Part shown: positions 57,169 through 64,000 of the stretch, piece by piece
Layout: each line of letters begins with the position of its first letter
Numbering within the stretch: position 1 is the first letter of the stretch
DNA from: Oleispirillum sp965228165
Lineage (GTDB): Bacteria; Pseudomonadota; Alphaproteobacteria; Rhodospirillales; Rhodospirillaceae
Assembly (NCBI GenBank): GCA_965228165.1
Contig: CBDDHB010000002.1
Coordinates: 248,001-312,000, forward strand
Reading direction: 5' to 3'
DNA length: 64,000 nt
Translations under genes and position numbers: made by a program
The notes under the pieces: generated by a model
The model's database searches: none
The model's input: only the letters and a program-made list of their open reading frames with translations
Told to the model about the DNA's origin: nothing

Positions 57169-58464
57169 ATGCTTCAGACCGGCGGTTTCTTCTCCACCCC
57201 CCTGGCCGCGGCCGACCCCGCCCTTGCCGCGGCGCTCGAGAAGGAGCTTCAGCGCCAGCAGGGACAGATCGAGCTGATCGCCTCGGAAAACATCGTTTCC
57301 CGCGCGGTCTTGGAGGCGCAGGGCTCGGTGCTGACCAACAAATACGCCGAAGGCTACGTGGCGAAGCGCTATTACGGCGGCTGCGAGTTCGTCGACGTCG
57401 CCGAGCAGATCGCCATCGATCGCGCCAAGGAGCTCTTCGGCGCCCAGTTCGTCAACGTCCAGCCGCACTCCGGCGCGCAGGCGAACTTCGCGGTACTGAT
57501 GGCGACGGTGAAGCCCGGCGACACCATCATGGGGCTGTCGTTGGATGCCGGCGGGCACCTGACCCACGGCGCGGCTCCGGCGGTTTCCGGCAAGTGGTTC
57601 AACGCGGTGCAGTACGGGGTCCGCGCCGACGATCACCGCATCGACATCGACGCGGTGGCGGCGATGGCCCGCCAGCACAAACCGAAGCTGATCATCACCG
57701 GCGGTTCCGCCTATCCCCGGATCATCGATTTCGCCGCCTTCCGCGCCATCGCCGACGAAGTGGGCGCGGTGTTCATGGTCGATATGGCGCATTTCGCCGG
57801 TCTGGTCGCCGCCGGGGTGCACCCGAATCCGCTGGCGCACGCCCATGTCGTCACCACCACCACCCACAAGACCCTGCGCGGCCCGCGCGGCGGGATGATC
57901 CTGACCGACGACGCCGACCTGGCGAAGAAGATCAATTCGGCGATCTTCCCCGGCTCGCAGGGCGGCCCGCTGATGCACGTCATCGCCGCCAAGGCGGTGG
58001 CCTTCGGCGAGGCGCTGACCCCGGCCTTCAAGGCCTATGGCAAGCAGGTGGTGGACAACGCCCAGGCTCTGGGCGAGACGCTGAAGGCGCGGGGATTGGA
58101 CTTGGTGTCCGGCGGCACCGACACCCACCTGATGCTGGTCGATCTGCGGCCGATGAAGCTGACCGGCGACGTCGCCGAAAAGGCGCTGGAACGCGCCGCC
58201 ATCACTTGCAACAAGAACGGCATTCCGTTCGATCCGGAAAAGCCCACCGTGACCTCGGGGATTCGCCTGGGAACCCCGGCGGCGACGTCGCGGGGCTTCG
58301 GCGTCGCCGAATTCCGCAAGGTCGGGAACCTGATTTGCGACGTGCTGGAGGTCCTGCACCAGAACCCGGACGGGGACTCGATGGTCGAGGCCCGGGTGCG
58401 CGGCGAGGTCGAAACCCTGCTGAAGCAGTTCCCGATCTATCCCGATCTCGGCTACGTCGGCTGA
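57169..58464 (+). CDS. glyA: Serine hydroxymethyltransferase
   Basis: PLP enzyme making glycine and 5,10-methylene-THF from serine, the methylene donor also used by TrmFO in this window. 431 residues with IASENIVSRAVLEAQGS, NVQPHSGAQAN, the PLP lysine in TTTHKTLRGPRGG near residue 238, and TSGIRLGTPA. ATG 57169 follows AAGGAAAGG. Leads the riboflavin operon. Confidence 0.97.
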   Translation: MLQTGGFFSTPLAAADPALAAALEKELQRQQGQIELIASENIVSRAVLEAQGSVLTNKYAEGYVAKRYYGGCEFVDVAEQIAIDRAKELFGAQFVNVQPHSGAQANFAVLMATVKPGDTIMGLSLDAGGHLTHGAAPAVSGKWFNAVQYGVRADDHRIDIDAVAAMARQHKPKLIITGGSAYPRIIDFAAFRAIADEVGAVFMVDMAHFAGLVAAGVHPNPLAHAHVVTTTTHKTLRGPRGGMILTDDADLAKKINSAIFPGSQGGPLMHVIAAKAVAFGEALTPAFKAYGKQVVDNAQALGETLKARGLDLVSGGTDTHLMLVDLRPMKLTGDVAEKALERAAITCNKNGIPFDPEKPTVTSGIRLGTPAATSRGFGVAEFRKVGNLICDVLEVLHQNPDGDSMVEARVRGEVETLLKQFPIYPDLGYVG

Positions 58465-58489
58465 TCGGACCCGGAAGGGGGGAGGAAAC

Positions 58490-58960
58490 ATGCGCTGCCC
58501 GTTTTGCGGACACGACGATACCCAGGTCAAGGACTCGCGGCCGACCGAGGACAACTCGGCGATCCGTCGCCGCCGGTCCTGTCCGGCCTGCAACTCCCGC
58601 TTCACCACCTTCGAGCGGGTGCAGATCCGCGAGCTGATCGTGGTGAAAAAGGACGGGCGGCGCACCCCCTTCGACCGGGACAAGCTGGCGCGGTCGATCC
58701 AGGTGGCGGTGCGCAAGCGGGCGGTCGATCCCGACCGTATCGAGCGTCTGGTGACGTCGATCCAGCGCCGTCTGGAATCCTCCGGCGATACCGAGATCGC
58801 CTCCGACGCGATCGGCGAGATGGTCATGGAATCCCTGCTGGCGCTCGATCCCGTGGCCTATATCCGGTTCGCCTCCGTCTACAAGAACTTCCGTGAAGTC
58901 AGTGACTTCGAGGAACTTGTTGGAAAAATCGGTGAACAAGACCACCCCTTCGGCAACTGA
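58490..58960 (+). CDS. nrdR: Transcriptional repressor NrdR
   Basis: ATP/dATP-sensing repressor of ribonucleotide reductase genes. 156 residues: zinc ribbon MRCPFCGHDD and CPACNSRF at the start (C3, C6, C31, C34), then an ATP-cone (about 49-139, VVKKDGRRTPFDRDKLARSI). Glycine-serine interconversion, NrdR and riboflavin genes are commonly clustered in alphaproteobacteria. 25 bp after glyA, overlapping ribD by 29 bp. Confidence 0.96.
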   Translation: MRCPFCGHDDTQVKDSRPTEDNSAIRRRRSCPACNSRFTTFERVQIRELIVVKKDGRRTPFDRDKLARSIQVAVRKRAVDPDRIERLVTSIQRRLESSGDTEIASDAIGEMVMESLLALDPVAYIRFASVYKNFREVSDFEELVGKIGEQDHPFGN

Positions 58961-60056
58961 TCTCGACCGTCGTTTCATGCGCCACGCGCTGACCCTGGCG
59001 CGGCGCGGGCTGGGCCGGGTGTGGCCCAATCCGGCGGTCGGCTGCGTCCTGGTCAGGGACGGCGTGGTGGTCGGCGAGGGCTGGACCCAGCCCGGCGGGC
59101 GTCCGCATGCCGAGCGCGTCGCCCTGGATCGCGCCGGGGATGCGGCGCGCGGGGCTTTCGCCTATGTCAGCCTGGAACCGTGCAGCCATCACGGCAAGAC
59201 GCCGCCCTGCGCCGATGCCCTGATCGCGGCGGGGGTGACGCGCGCGGTGATCGCCTGCGGCGATCCCGCCCCGCGCGTCAACGGGCGCGGCATTGAGCGT
59301 TTGCGCAAGGCGGGGATCGAGGTCGTCCTTGGCCTGATGGAGGCCGAGGCGCGCGCCCTCAACGCCGGATTCTTCAGCCGGATCGAGCGTGGACGTCCCT
59401 GGGTGACGGCGAAAATCGCCGCCACCCTGGACGGACGGATCGCCACCCGCTCCGGCGAAAGCCGCTGGATCACCGGAGAACCGGCGCGGGCCGAGGGTCA
59501 CCGTCTGCGCTCCGAGGCCGACGCGGTGTTGACCGGCGGCGGCACCCTGATCGCCGACGACCCGCTGTTGACCGTGCGCCTGCCCGGTTTCGAACAACGC
59601 CAGCCGCTGCGCATCGTCGTCGAGGGACGGACGCCTTTGCCGGAAACCGCGCGGATCTGGGAGACCGCGTCCGCCGATTCTCCGGTGTGGCTGCTCTCCG
59701 CGCGTCTCGATTCCCGGCGTGCGGCGGCTTTCGCGGCGCGCCGGGTGCGCTGTTTGGAGGTGGCGGCGGGGGATGACGGCAGGCCGTCGATTCCGGCGCT
59801 GCTGAGGCGTCTGGGCGAGGAGGGACTGACCCGCCTGCTGCTGGAGGCCGGATCGATTCTGACCGCCGCGTTCATCGCCGCCGACGCCGTGGACGGTCTG
59901 GCCTGGTTCCGCGCGCCGTTGCTGATCGGCGGCGACGGTCTGGCCGGGGTTGCCTCCCTGGGGGTCTCCGCCCTTGCACAGGCCCCGCGGTTTTCGCTGG
60001 AACGGCGTATGGTTCTGGACAGGGACGCGCTGGAAGTCTACCAACGGCAGGGCTGA
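58932..60056 (+). CDS. ribD: Bifunctional riboflavin deaminase/reductase RibD
   Basis: Carries out the second and third steps of riboflavin synthesis. About 374 residues: cytidine-deaminase-like domain with the zinc site HAERVAL and PCSHHGKTPPCADAL, then an NADPH-dependent reductase domain from about 155 (VTAKIAATLDGRIATRSGES, LLLEAGS). The start is uncertain: GTG 58932 (chosen, with GGAAAAAT upstream), TTG 58920 or an upstream GTG. Confidence 0.93.
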   Translation: MNKTTPSATDLDRRFMRHALTLARRGLGRVWPNPAVGCVLVRDGVVVGEGWTQPGGRPHAERVALDRAGDAARGAFAYVSLEPCSHHGKTPPCADALIAAGVTRAVIACGDPAPRVNGRGIERLRKAGIEVVLGLMEAEARALNAGFFSRIERGRPWVTAKIAATLDGRIATRSGESRWITGEPARAEGHRLRSEADAVLTGGGTLIADDPLLTVRLPGFEQRQPLRIVVEGRTPLPETARIWETASADSPVWLLSARLDSRRAAAFAARRVRCLEVAAGDDGRPSIPALLRRLGEEGLTRLLLEAGSILTAAFIAADAVDGLAWFRAPLLIGGDGLAGVASLGVSALAQAPRFSLERRMVLDRDALEVYQRQG

Positions 60057-60100
60057 AAACCATATGGGCGCCGAATCGCGGCGCGGTTCGGGAGGATCGG

Positions 60101-60688
60101 ATGTTCACCGGAATAATCACCGACGTCGGCACGGTGCGCGGCATCGCCAGGGATGGCGACACCCGCTTTGAAATTCGGACCGGTTACGACATGGCGACGG
60201 TGGATATCGGCGCATCCATCGCCTGTTCCGGGGTCTGTCTGACGGTGATCGAAACCGGCGCGGACTGGTTCGCCGTCCAGGCGTCCGGCGAAACCCTGGA
60301 CAAGACCACTCTCTCCGGCTGGACGGTCGGCGCGCGGATGAATCTGGAACGTGCCCTGAAGGTCGGCGACGAATTGGGCGGCCACATCGTCTCCGGCCAC
60401 GTCGATGGCGTGGGGGAGGTGGTCTCGATCCGCGACGACGGCGAATCCAAGCGCTTCGTCTTCCGGGTTCCGGCGGCCTTGAAGGCCTTCATGGCGCCCA
60501 AGGGCTCGGTGGCGGTGGACGGGGTCTCCCTGACGGTCAACGAGGTCGAGGGCGACACCTTCGGCGTCAACATCATTCCGCACACCCAGCAGGTGACCCT
60601 GTTCGGCGACTATGCGCCGGGAAGCAAGGTCAACCTGGAAATCGACATGCTGGCGCGCTATGTCGCCCGGCTGCTGGAACGGGAGTAG
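60101..60688 (+). CDS. ribC: Riboflavin synthase alpha subunit
   Basis: Dismutates two 6,7-dimethyl-8-ribityllumazine molecules into riboflavin and a pyrimidine. 195 residues in two similar barrels: MFTGIITDVGTV, GASIACSGVCLTV, then SGHVDGVGEV and GSVAVDGVSLTVNEV. The gene is called ribC or ribE in different species. 44 bp after ribD. Confidence 0.95.
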   Translation: MFTGIITDVGTVRGIARDGDTRFEIRTGYDMATVDIGASIACSGVCLTVIETGADWFAVQASGETLDKTTLSGWTVGARMNLERALKVGDELGGHIVSGHVDGVGEVVSIRDDGESKRFVFRVPAALKAFMAPKGSVAVDGVSLTVNEVEGDTFGVNIIPHTQQVTLFGDYAPGSKVNLEIDMLARYVARLLERE

Positions 60689-60694
60689 GTGGGT

Positions 60695-61831
60695 ATGGAG
60701 TTTCCTCTGGCCACGATCGAGGAAATCATCGCCGAGGCGCGCGCCGGACGGATGTTCATTCTGGTCGACGACGAAAATCGCGAGAACGAGGGCGACCTAA
60801 TCATCCCCGCCGAGGACTGCACGGCGCAGGCGGTGAACTTCATGGCCAAACACGGGCGCGGCCTGATCTGCTTGGCGCTCGACCGGAAGCGGGTGGAAAC
60901 CCTGGGGCTGCCGCTGATGGCGGCGCGCAATCTATCGCGCCATTCCACCGCGTTCACCGTCAGCATCGAGGCGGCGAGGGGAATCACCACCGGGATTTCG
61001 GCGGCGGACCGGGCGCTGACCATCGCCACCGCGATCGATCCGGCGCGCGGCGCCTCCGACATCGTCACCCCCGGCCACATTTTCCCCTTGATGGCGCGGG
61101 ACGGCGGGGTTCTGGTGCGCGCCGGTCATACCGAGGCCTCCGTCGATATCGCGCGTCTGGCGGGGAAAAGCCCTTCGGCGGTGATCTGCGAGATCATGAA
61201 CGACGACGGCAGCATGGCGCGTCTGCCCGATCTTTTGCCCTTCGCCCAACGCCACGGCCTGAAGATCGGCCAGATTCGCGACCTGATCGCCTATCGCCGC
61301 CGCACCGAGCGCCTGGTTTCCCTGCGCGCCGAAACCACCCTCCATTCCGAATTCGGCGGCGCGTGGAAGGTGCGTGTCTACCTCGATTCCCAAAGTTCCG
61401 GGGAGCACGTCGCCCTGATCAAGGGGGACGTTCCGGGCGATGCGCCGCCGTTGGTGCGGATGCACGCGCTCAACGTCTTCGAGGATATCCTGGGCGACAC
61501 CCTGCGCGGCCATCAGGGGGTGCTGGCGCATTCCATGCGTCAGATCGCCGATTTCGGGCGCGGCGTCGTGGTGCTGATCCGCAATCCCTCGCCGACCTCG
61601 TGGAGCAGCGCCGCCGCCGCCCGCTCCGATGGCATCGACGAGACCGAACTGCGCGACTATGGCATCGGCGCGCAAATTCTGCTCGACCTCGGCATTCGCG
61701 ACATGATTCTGTTGTCCAATACGCACAAGACCATTATTGGTTTGGACGGATACGATCTCCACATCGTGGAGGAGCGTGGCGTGGCCGATCCGGGCGACGC
61801 GCACCCATCCCTCGGAGGACACGAACCATGA
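60695..61831 (+). CDS. ribB: DHBP synthase with degenerate GTP-cyclohydrolase domain (RibBX)
   Basis: N-terminal 3,4-dihydroxy-2-butanone-4-phosphate synthase (about 1-200) with DDENRENEGDL, RHSTAFTVSIEA and RAGHTEASVD. The C-terminal region has the RibA outline but lacks the three zinc cysteines: the segment equivalent to C-x10-C-x-C reads ALNVFEDILGDTLRGH. Such proteins are the RibBX variant described in proteobacteria, where the second domain does not carry GTP cyclohydrolase II activity. A separate ribA elsewhere is therefore expected. ATG 60695 is preferred to GTG 60689. Confidence 0.92.
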   Translation: MEFPLATIEEIIAEARAGRMFILVDDENRENEGDLIIPAEDCTAQAVNFMAKHGRGLICLALDRKRVETLGLPLMAARNLSRHSTAFTVSIEAARGITTGISAADRALTIATAIDPARGASDIVTPGHIFPLMARDGGVLVRAGHTEASVDIARLAGKSPSAVICEIMNDDGSMARLPDLLPFAQRHGLKIGQIRDLIAYRRRTERLVSLRAETTLHSEFGGAWKVRVYLDSQSSGEHVALIKGDVPGDAPPLVRMHALNVFEDILGDTLRGHQGVLAHSMRQIADFGRGVVVLIRNPSPTSWSSAAAARSDGIDETELRDYGIGAQILLDLGIRDMILLSNTHKTIIGLDGYDLHIVEERGVADPGDAHPSLGGHEP

Positions 61832-62283
61832 GCGGCGGACCGCGCCTTCTGATCGTCGAAGCCCGCTTCTACGATGCCATCACCGACGAACTGGTGCGCG
61901 GCGCCGTCGAGGCCCTGACCCGTCACGGCGCGGGCTACAAACGCGTCATCGTTCCCGGAATCCTGGAGATCCCGGCGGTGATCCGCTTCGCGGTGCGGGC
62001 GATGGAGTTGCGGGCGACCGATTTGCGTTTTGCCGGGTACATCGTTCTCGGGTGCGCGATCAAGGGCGAGACCGACCACTACGAACACGTCTGCACTCAG
62101 GCGATGGGCGGAGTGCAGCAGTTGGCGCTGCAATACTCGCTGGCGCTCGGCAACGGCATCCTGACCTGCCCGACCGAGGCCCTGGCGATGTCGCGCGCCC
62201 GCGTTTCCGAAGGCAATCATGGCGGTCGTGCCGCCGAGGCCGCGTTGCGTATGATCGCGGTGAAGAAGGAACTCGGCCTCTGA
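61828..62283 (+). CDS. ribH: 6,7-Dimethyl-8-ribityllumazine synthase
   Basis: Penultimate step of riboflavin synthesis; forms pentamers or icosahedra. 151 residues with LIVEARFYDAITDELVRGA, VPGILEIPAVIRFA, GCAIKGETDHYEHVC and the catalytic His in that segment. ATG 61828 follows GGAGG and overlaps the ribBX stop by four bases. Confidence 0.95.
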   Translation: MSGGPRLLIVEARFYDAITDELVRGAVEALTRHGAGYKRVIVPGILEIPAVIRFAVRAMELRATDLRFAGYIVLGCAIKGETDHYEHVCTQAMGGVQQLALQYSLALGNGILTCPTEALAMSRARVSEGNHGGRAAEAALRMIAVKKELGL

Positions 62284-62320
62284 GCCGGAGGCTTCGTCAA
62301 TCCAAGGAACCACAAACCAG

Positions 62321-62836
62321 ATGAACGGCCCCAAGAAAGAGGTCTACAGCCGCCGCTCCCGTTTGAGCGCGGCGCGACTGTGCGCGGTTCAGGCCCTTTA
62401 TCTGACCGAGTTCACCGACCGTCCGCTGACCGATGTGCTGTCGGACTTCCTGAACGAGCGCCTGGGCGGCAGCGCCCTCCAGGAGGACGGGGAAAAGGAA
62501 AGCCCGACCCCCCTGGTGCCGCCGGAACCCGGCGTCTTTACCGCCCTGGTGCGCGGCACGGTGGAGAACAAGGCGGACATCGACGGGGTGATCAACGCCT
62601 CGCTCGACGGCGAACGCACCACCGCCCGGCTGGAGGCGATTCTCACCTCGATCCTGCGGGTCGGGGTGTTTGAAATGACGCGTTGCCTGGACGTGCCGCC
62701 CAAGGTGGTGATCTCGGAATACGTGGACATCGCCCACGCCTTTTTCGGCGGGCCGGAACCGAAGCTGGTGAACGCGGTTCTGGATCGCGTGGCGAAGGGA
62801 ATTCGAGGCGACGAACTGGCCGACGGCGGCGCCTGA
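62321..62836 (+). CDS. nusB: Transcription antitermination factor NusB
   Basis: Binds boxA RNA with NusE in ribosomal RNA antitermination. 171 residues, helical, with RLSAARLCAVQALYLTEFT, the long central acidic insertion common in alphaproteobacteria, AILTSILRVGVFEM and VVISEYVDIAHAFFGG. It follows ribH after 37 bp, as in most proteobacteria. Confidence 0.94.
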   Translation: MNGPKKEVYSRRSRLSAARLCAVQALYLTEFTDRPLTDVLSDFLNERLGGSALQEDGEKESPTPLVPPEPGVFTALVRGTVENKADIDGVINASLDGERTTARLEAILTSILRVGVFEMTRCLDVPPKVVISEYVDIAHAFFGGPEPKLVNAVLDRVAKGIRGDELADGGA

Positions 62837-62852
62837 AGCCGGAGGACGGACC

Positions 62853-63845
62853 ATGCCGTGGGATGAATTCGGACTGATTTCCGAACACTTCCGTCCATTG
62901 TCCATGGGCGAACCCGGAGCCTTCGGGCTTTCCGACGACGCGGCGGTTCTGGCCGCCGCGCCCGGTTGCGACTGGGTGGTGACGGCGGATGCCCTGGTCG
63001 CCGGGGTGCATTTCTTCGCCGCCGATCCGCCCGCTCTGATCGCCGCCAAGGCATTGCGGGTCAACCTGTCCGACTTGGCGGCGATGGGTGCGTCGCCGCG
63101 CGCGGTGTTTCTCACCTGCGCCCTGCCGGAGTCCCTGGATCGCGCCTGGCTGGCCGCCTTCGCCAAGGGTCTGGGCGACGATCTGCAAATTTTCGGTCTG
63201 GCCCTGGCGGGCGGCGACGTGGTGGCGACGCCCGGCCCCCTGACCCTGTCGATCACCGCGATCGGCGAAACCGAAGGCGGTCAGGTGCTGCGCCGGGGCG
63301 GGGTGCGGGCGGGGGACGTTCTGGCGGTGACCGGGACGATCGGCGACGCCGCCCTCGGCCTCGACCTGCAAACCTCTGGGGGGCCGGACGACCTGGACCG
63401 GGATTCGCGGGACTTTCTGCTCGACCGCTACCGCCTGCCGCGTCCGCGTCTCGCCGCCGGGCGCCTGCTGAATGGCGTGGCGCACGCGGCTCTCGACGTT
63501 TCCGACGGCCTGTTCGCCGACGTCCGCCATCTGGCCGAGACCTCGGGAGTCGATATCGTCATCGACACGGCGCGAATTCCCCTGTCGGAAGCGGCGCAAC
63601 GATGGCTGGATCGTCGCCCCGTGGTGCGGGAACGCCTGTTCACCGGCGGCGACGACTACGAGTTGGCCTTTTCCTGCGCGCCGGAGGATTTCGCCGCCAT
63701 CGCTTCCCGCCTGGATGCGGTCGGCGTGCGCGCCACCGCGATCGGCCGCGCCGAAACCGGGAAGGGGCGCCTCTACCGCATCGACTCGGGGCTGCGGCGG
63801 GAGGTCGAAGGGGCGGGAGGGCATCGCCACGGCGAGGCGGTTTCC
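62853..63845 (+). CDS. thiL: Thiamine-monophosphate kinase, 3' end unresolved
   Basis: Makes thiamine diphosphate from thiamine monophosphate. About 329 codons with the family marks GLSDDAAVL, TADALVAGVHF, NLSDLAAMGASP, ALDVSDGLFAD and FTGGDDYELAF. ATG 62853 follows GGAGGACGG. The expected end is near GGHRHG, around residue 329, but no stop is found in this frame up to the window edge, and the sequence after about 63845 reads as non-protein in it. A frameshift near 63780-63845 is likely. Confidence 0.9.
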
Positions 63846-64000
63846 ACAGGCGGCACGCCAGAAACGTCTTCTGATCATCGTTGTCGCGGGGGTGCTGCTG
63901 TCCGGCGGCCTGCTGGCCGGTCTGTACGTGTTCATGCCGGGGATTCTGGGACTGGGAAACAAACCCGAGGCCGCCGCCCCGGCGCCCGAACCGGTGGCCG
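63823..64000 (+). CDS. N-terminal fragment of a single-span membrane protein, FliL-like (partial)
   Basis: In a frame one base off thiL, the end of the window encodes a basic stretch, ARQKR, a membrane span LLIIVVAGVLLSGGLLAGLY and an Ala/Pro-rich segment EAAAPAPEPVA. This resembles the N-terminus of FliL-type flagellar basal-body proteins, but is too short to assign. No ATG, GTG or TTG precedes the span in this frame, so its start is hidden by a probable indel or lies in the thiL frame. The coordinates of the 5' end are approximate. Confidence 0.4.
   Translation, partial: MATARRFPQAARQKRLLIIVVAGVLLSGGLLAGLYVFMPGILGLGNKPEAAAPAPEPVA

Overview
The window is GC-rich chromosomal DNA with strong third-position G/C bias, and it reads as an alphaproteobacterium, most likely of Rhodospirillales type. 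This is inferred from gene content and order: recG diverging from sdhE-mfd; glyA-nrdR-ribD-riboflavin synthase-ribBX-ribH-nusB-thiL; a MucR/Ros-type regulator; small DUF4170, DUF6867-like and DUF6898-like proteins; an aspartate-rich HemB; TrmFO; the HpnCDE route to squalene. No prophage, insertion sequence, rRNA or CRISPR array was seen. The one RNA gene recognised is tRNA-Lys(TTT).

Layout: 1-3121 holds squalene formation for hopanoids (a fused HpnC-HpnD protein followed by hpnE) and a divergent inactive-looking synthase-fold protein. 3122-3411 is a ladder of mini-hairpins. 3412-8649 carries trmFO, a cysteine-less membrane rhodanese plus a duplicated DUF4170 protein, and uvrA. 8985-14380 is a complete branched-chain amino-acid ABC transporter (livHMGF, a small membrane protein, and a binding protein). 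14508-21044 holds ssb, a divergent cyuA/Lrp-type cysteine-detoxification pair, gyrA, coaD and a cyclophilin. 21127-26246 holds tRNA-Lys, a lipoprotein, a gtrB/GT-C/gtrA surface-glycosylation operon, a frameshifted YdjC deacetylase and small proteins. 26459-34952 holds a NUDIX hydrolase, a cyclic-nucleotide-binding protein, DUF502, recG, sdhE, mfd and a DsbA-family protein.

34958-47887 is a PleD-like protein followed by a full phosphonate C-P lyase locus: transporter phnCDE, phnN, an acetyltransferase, and phnGHIJKLM plus a DUF1045 protein under the divergent GntR regulator phnF. No phnP is present; the DUF1045 protein has the paired HxT motifs of 2H phosphoesterases and could fill that step. 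47871-56183 carries the N-end-rule transferase bpt, motAB, metY-hemB-ilvA, a 3-hydroxyisobutyryl-CoA hydrolase-like gene, and mucR. 56653 to the end is the one-carbon and riboflavin operon.

A recurring oddity is that eight well-conserved genes, plus two less certain cases, are broken by 1-2 base indels, mostly in short G/C runs or dinucleotide repeats. Either the sequence carries indel errors or these are recent mutations. Each case is described separately.
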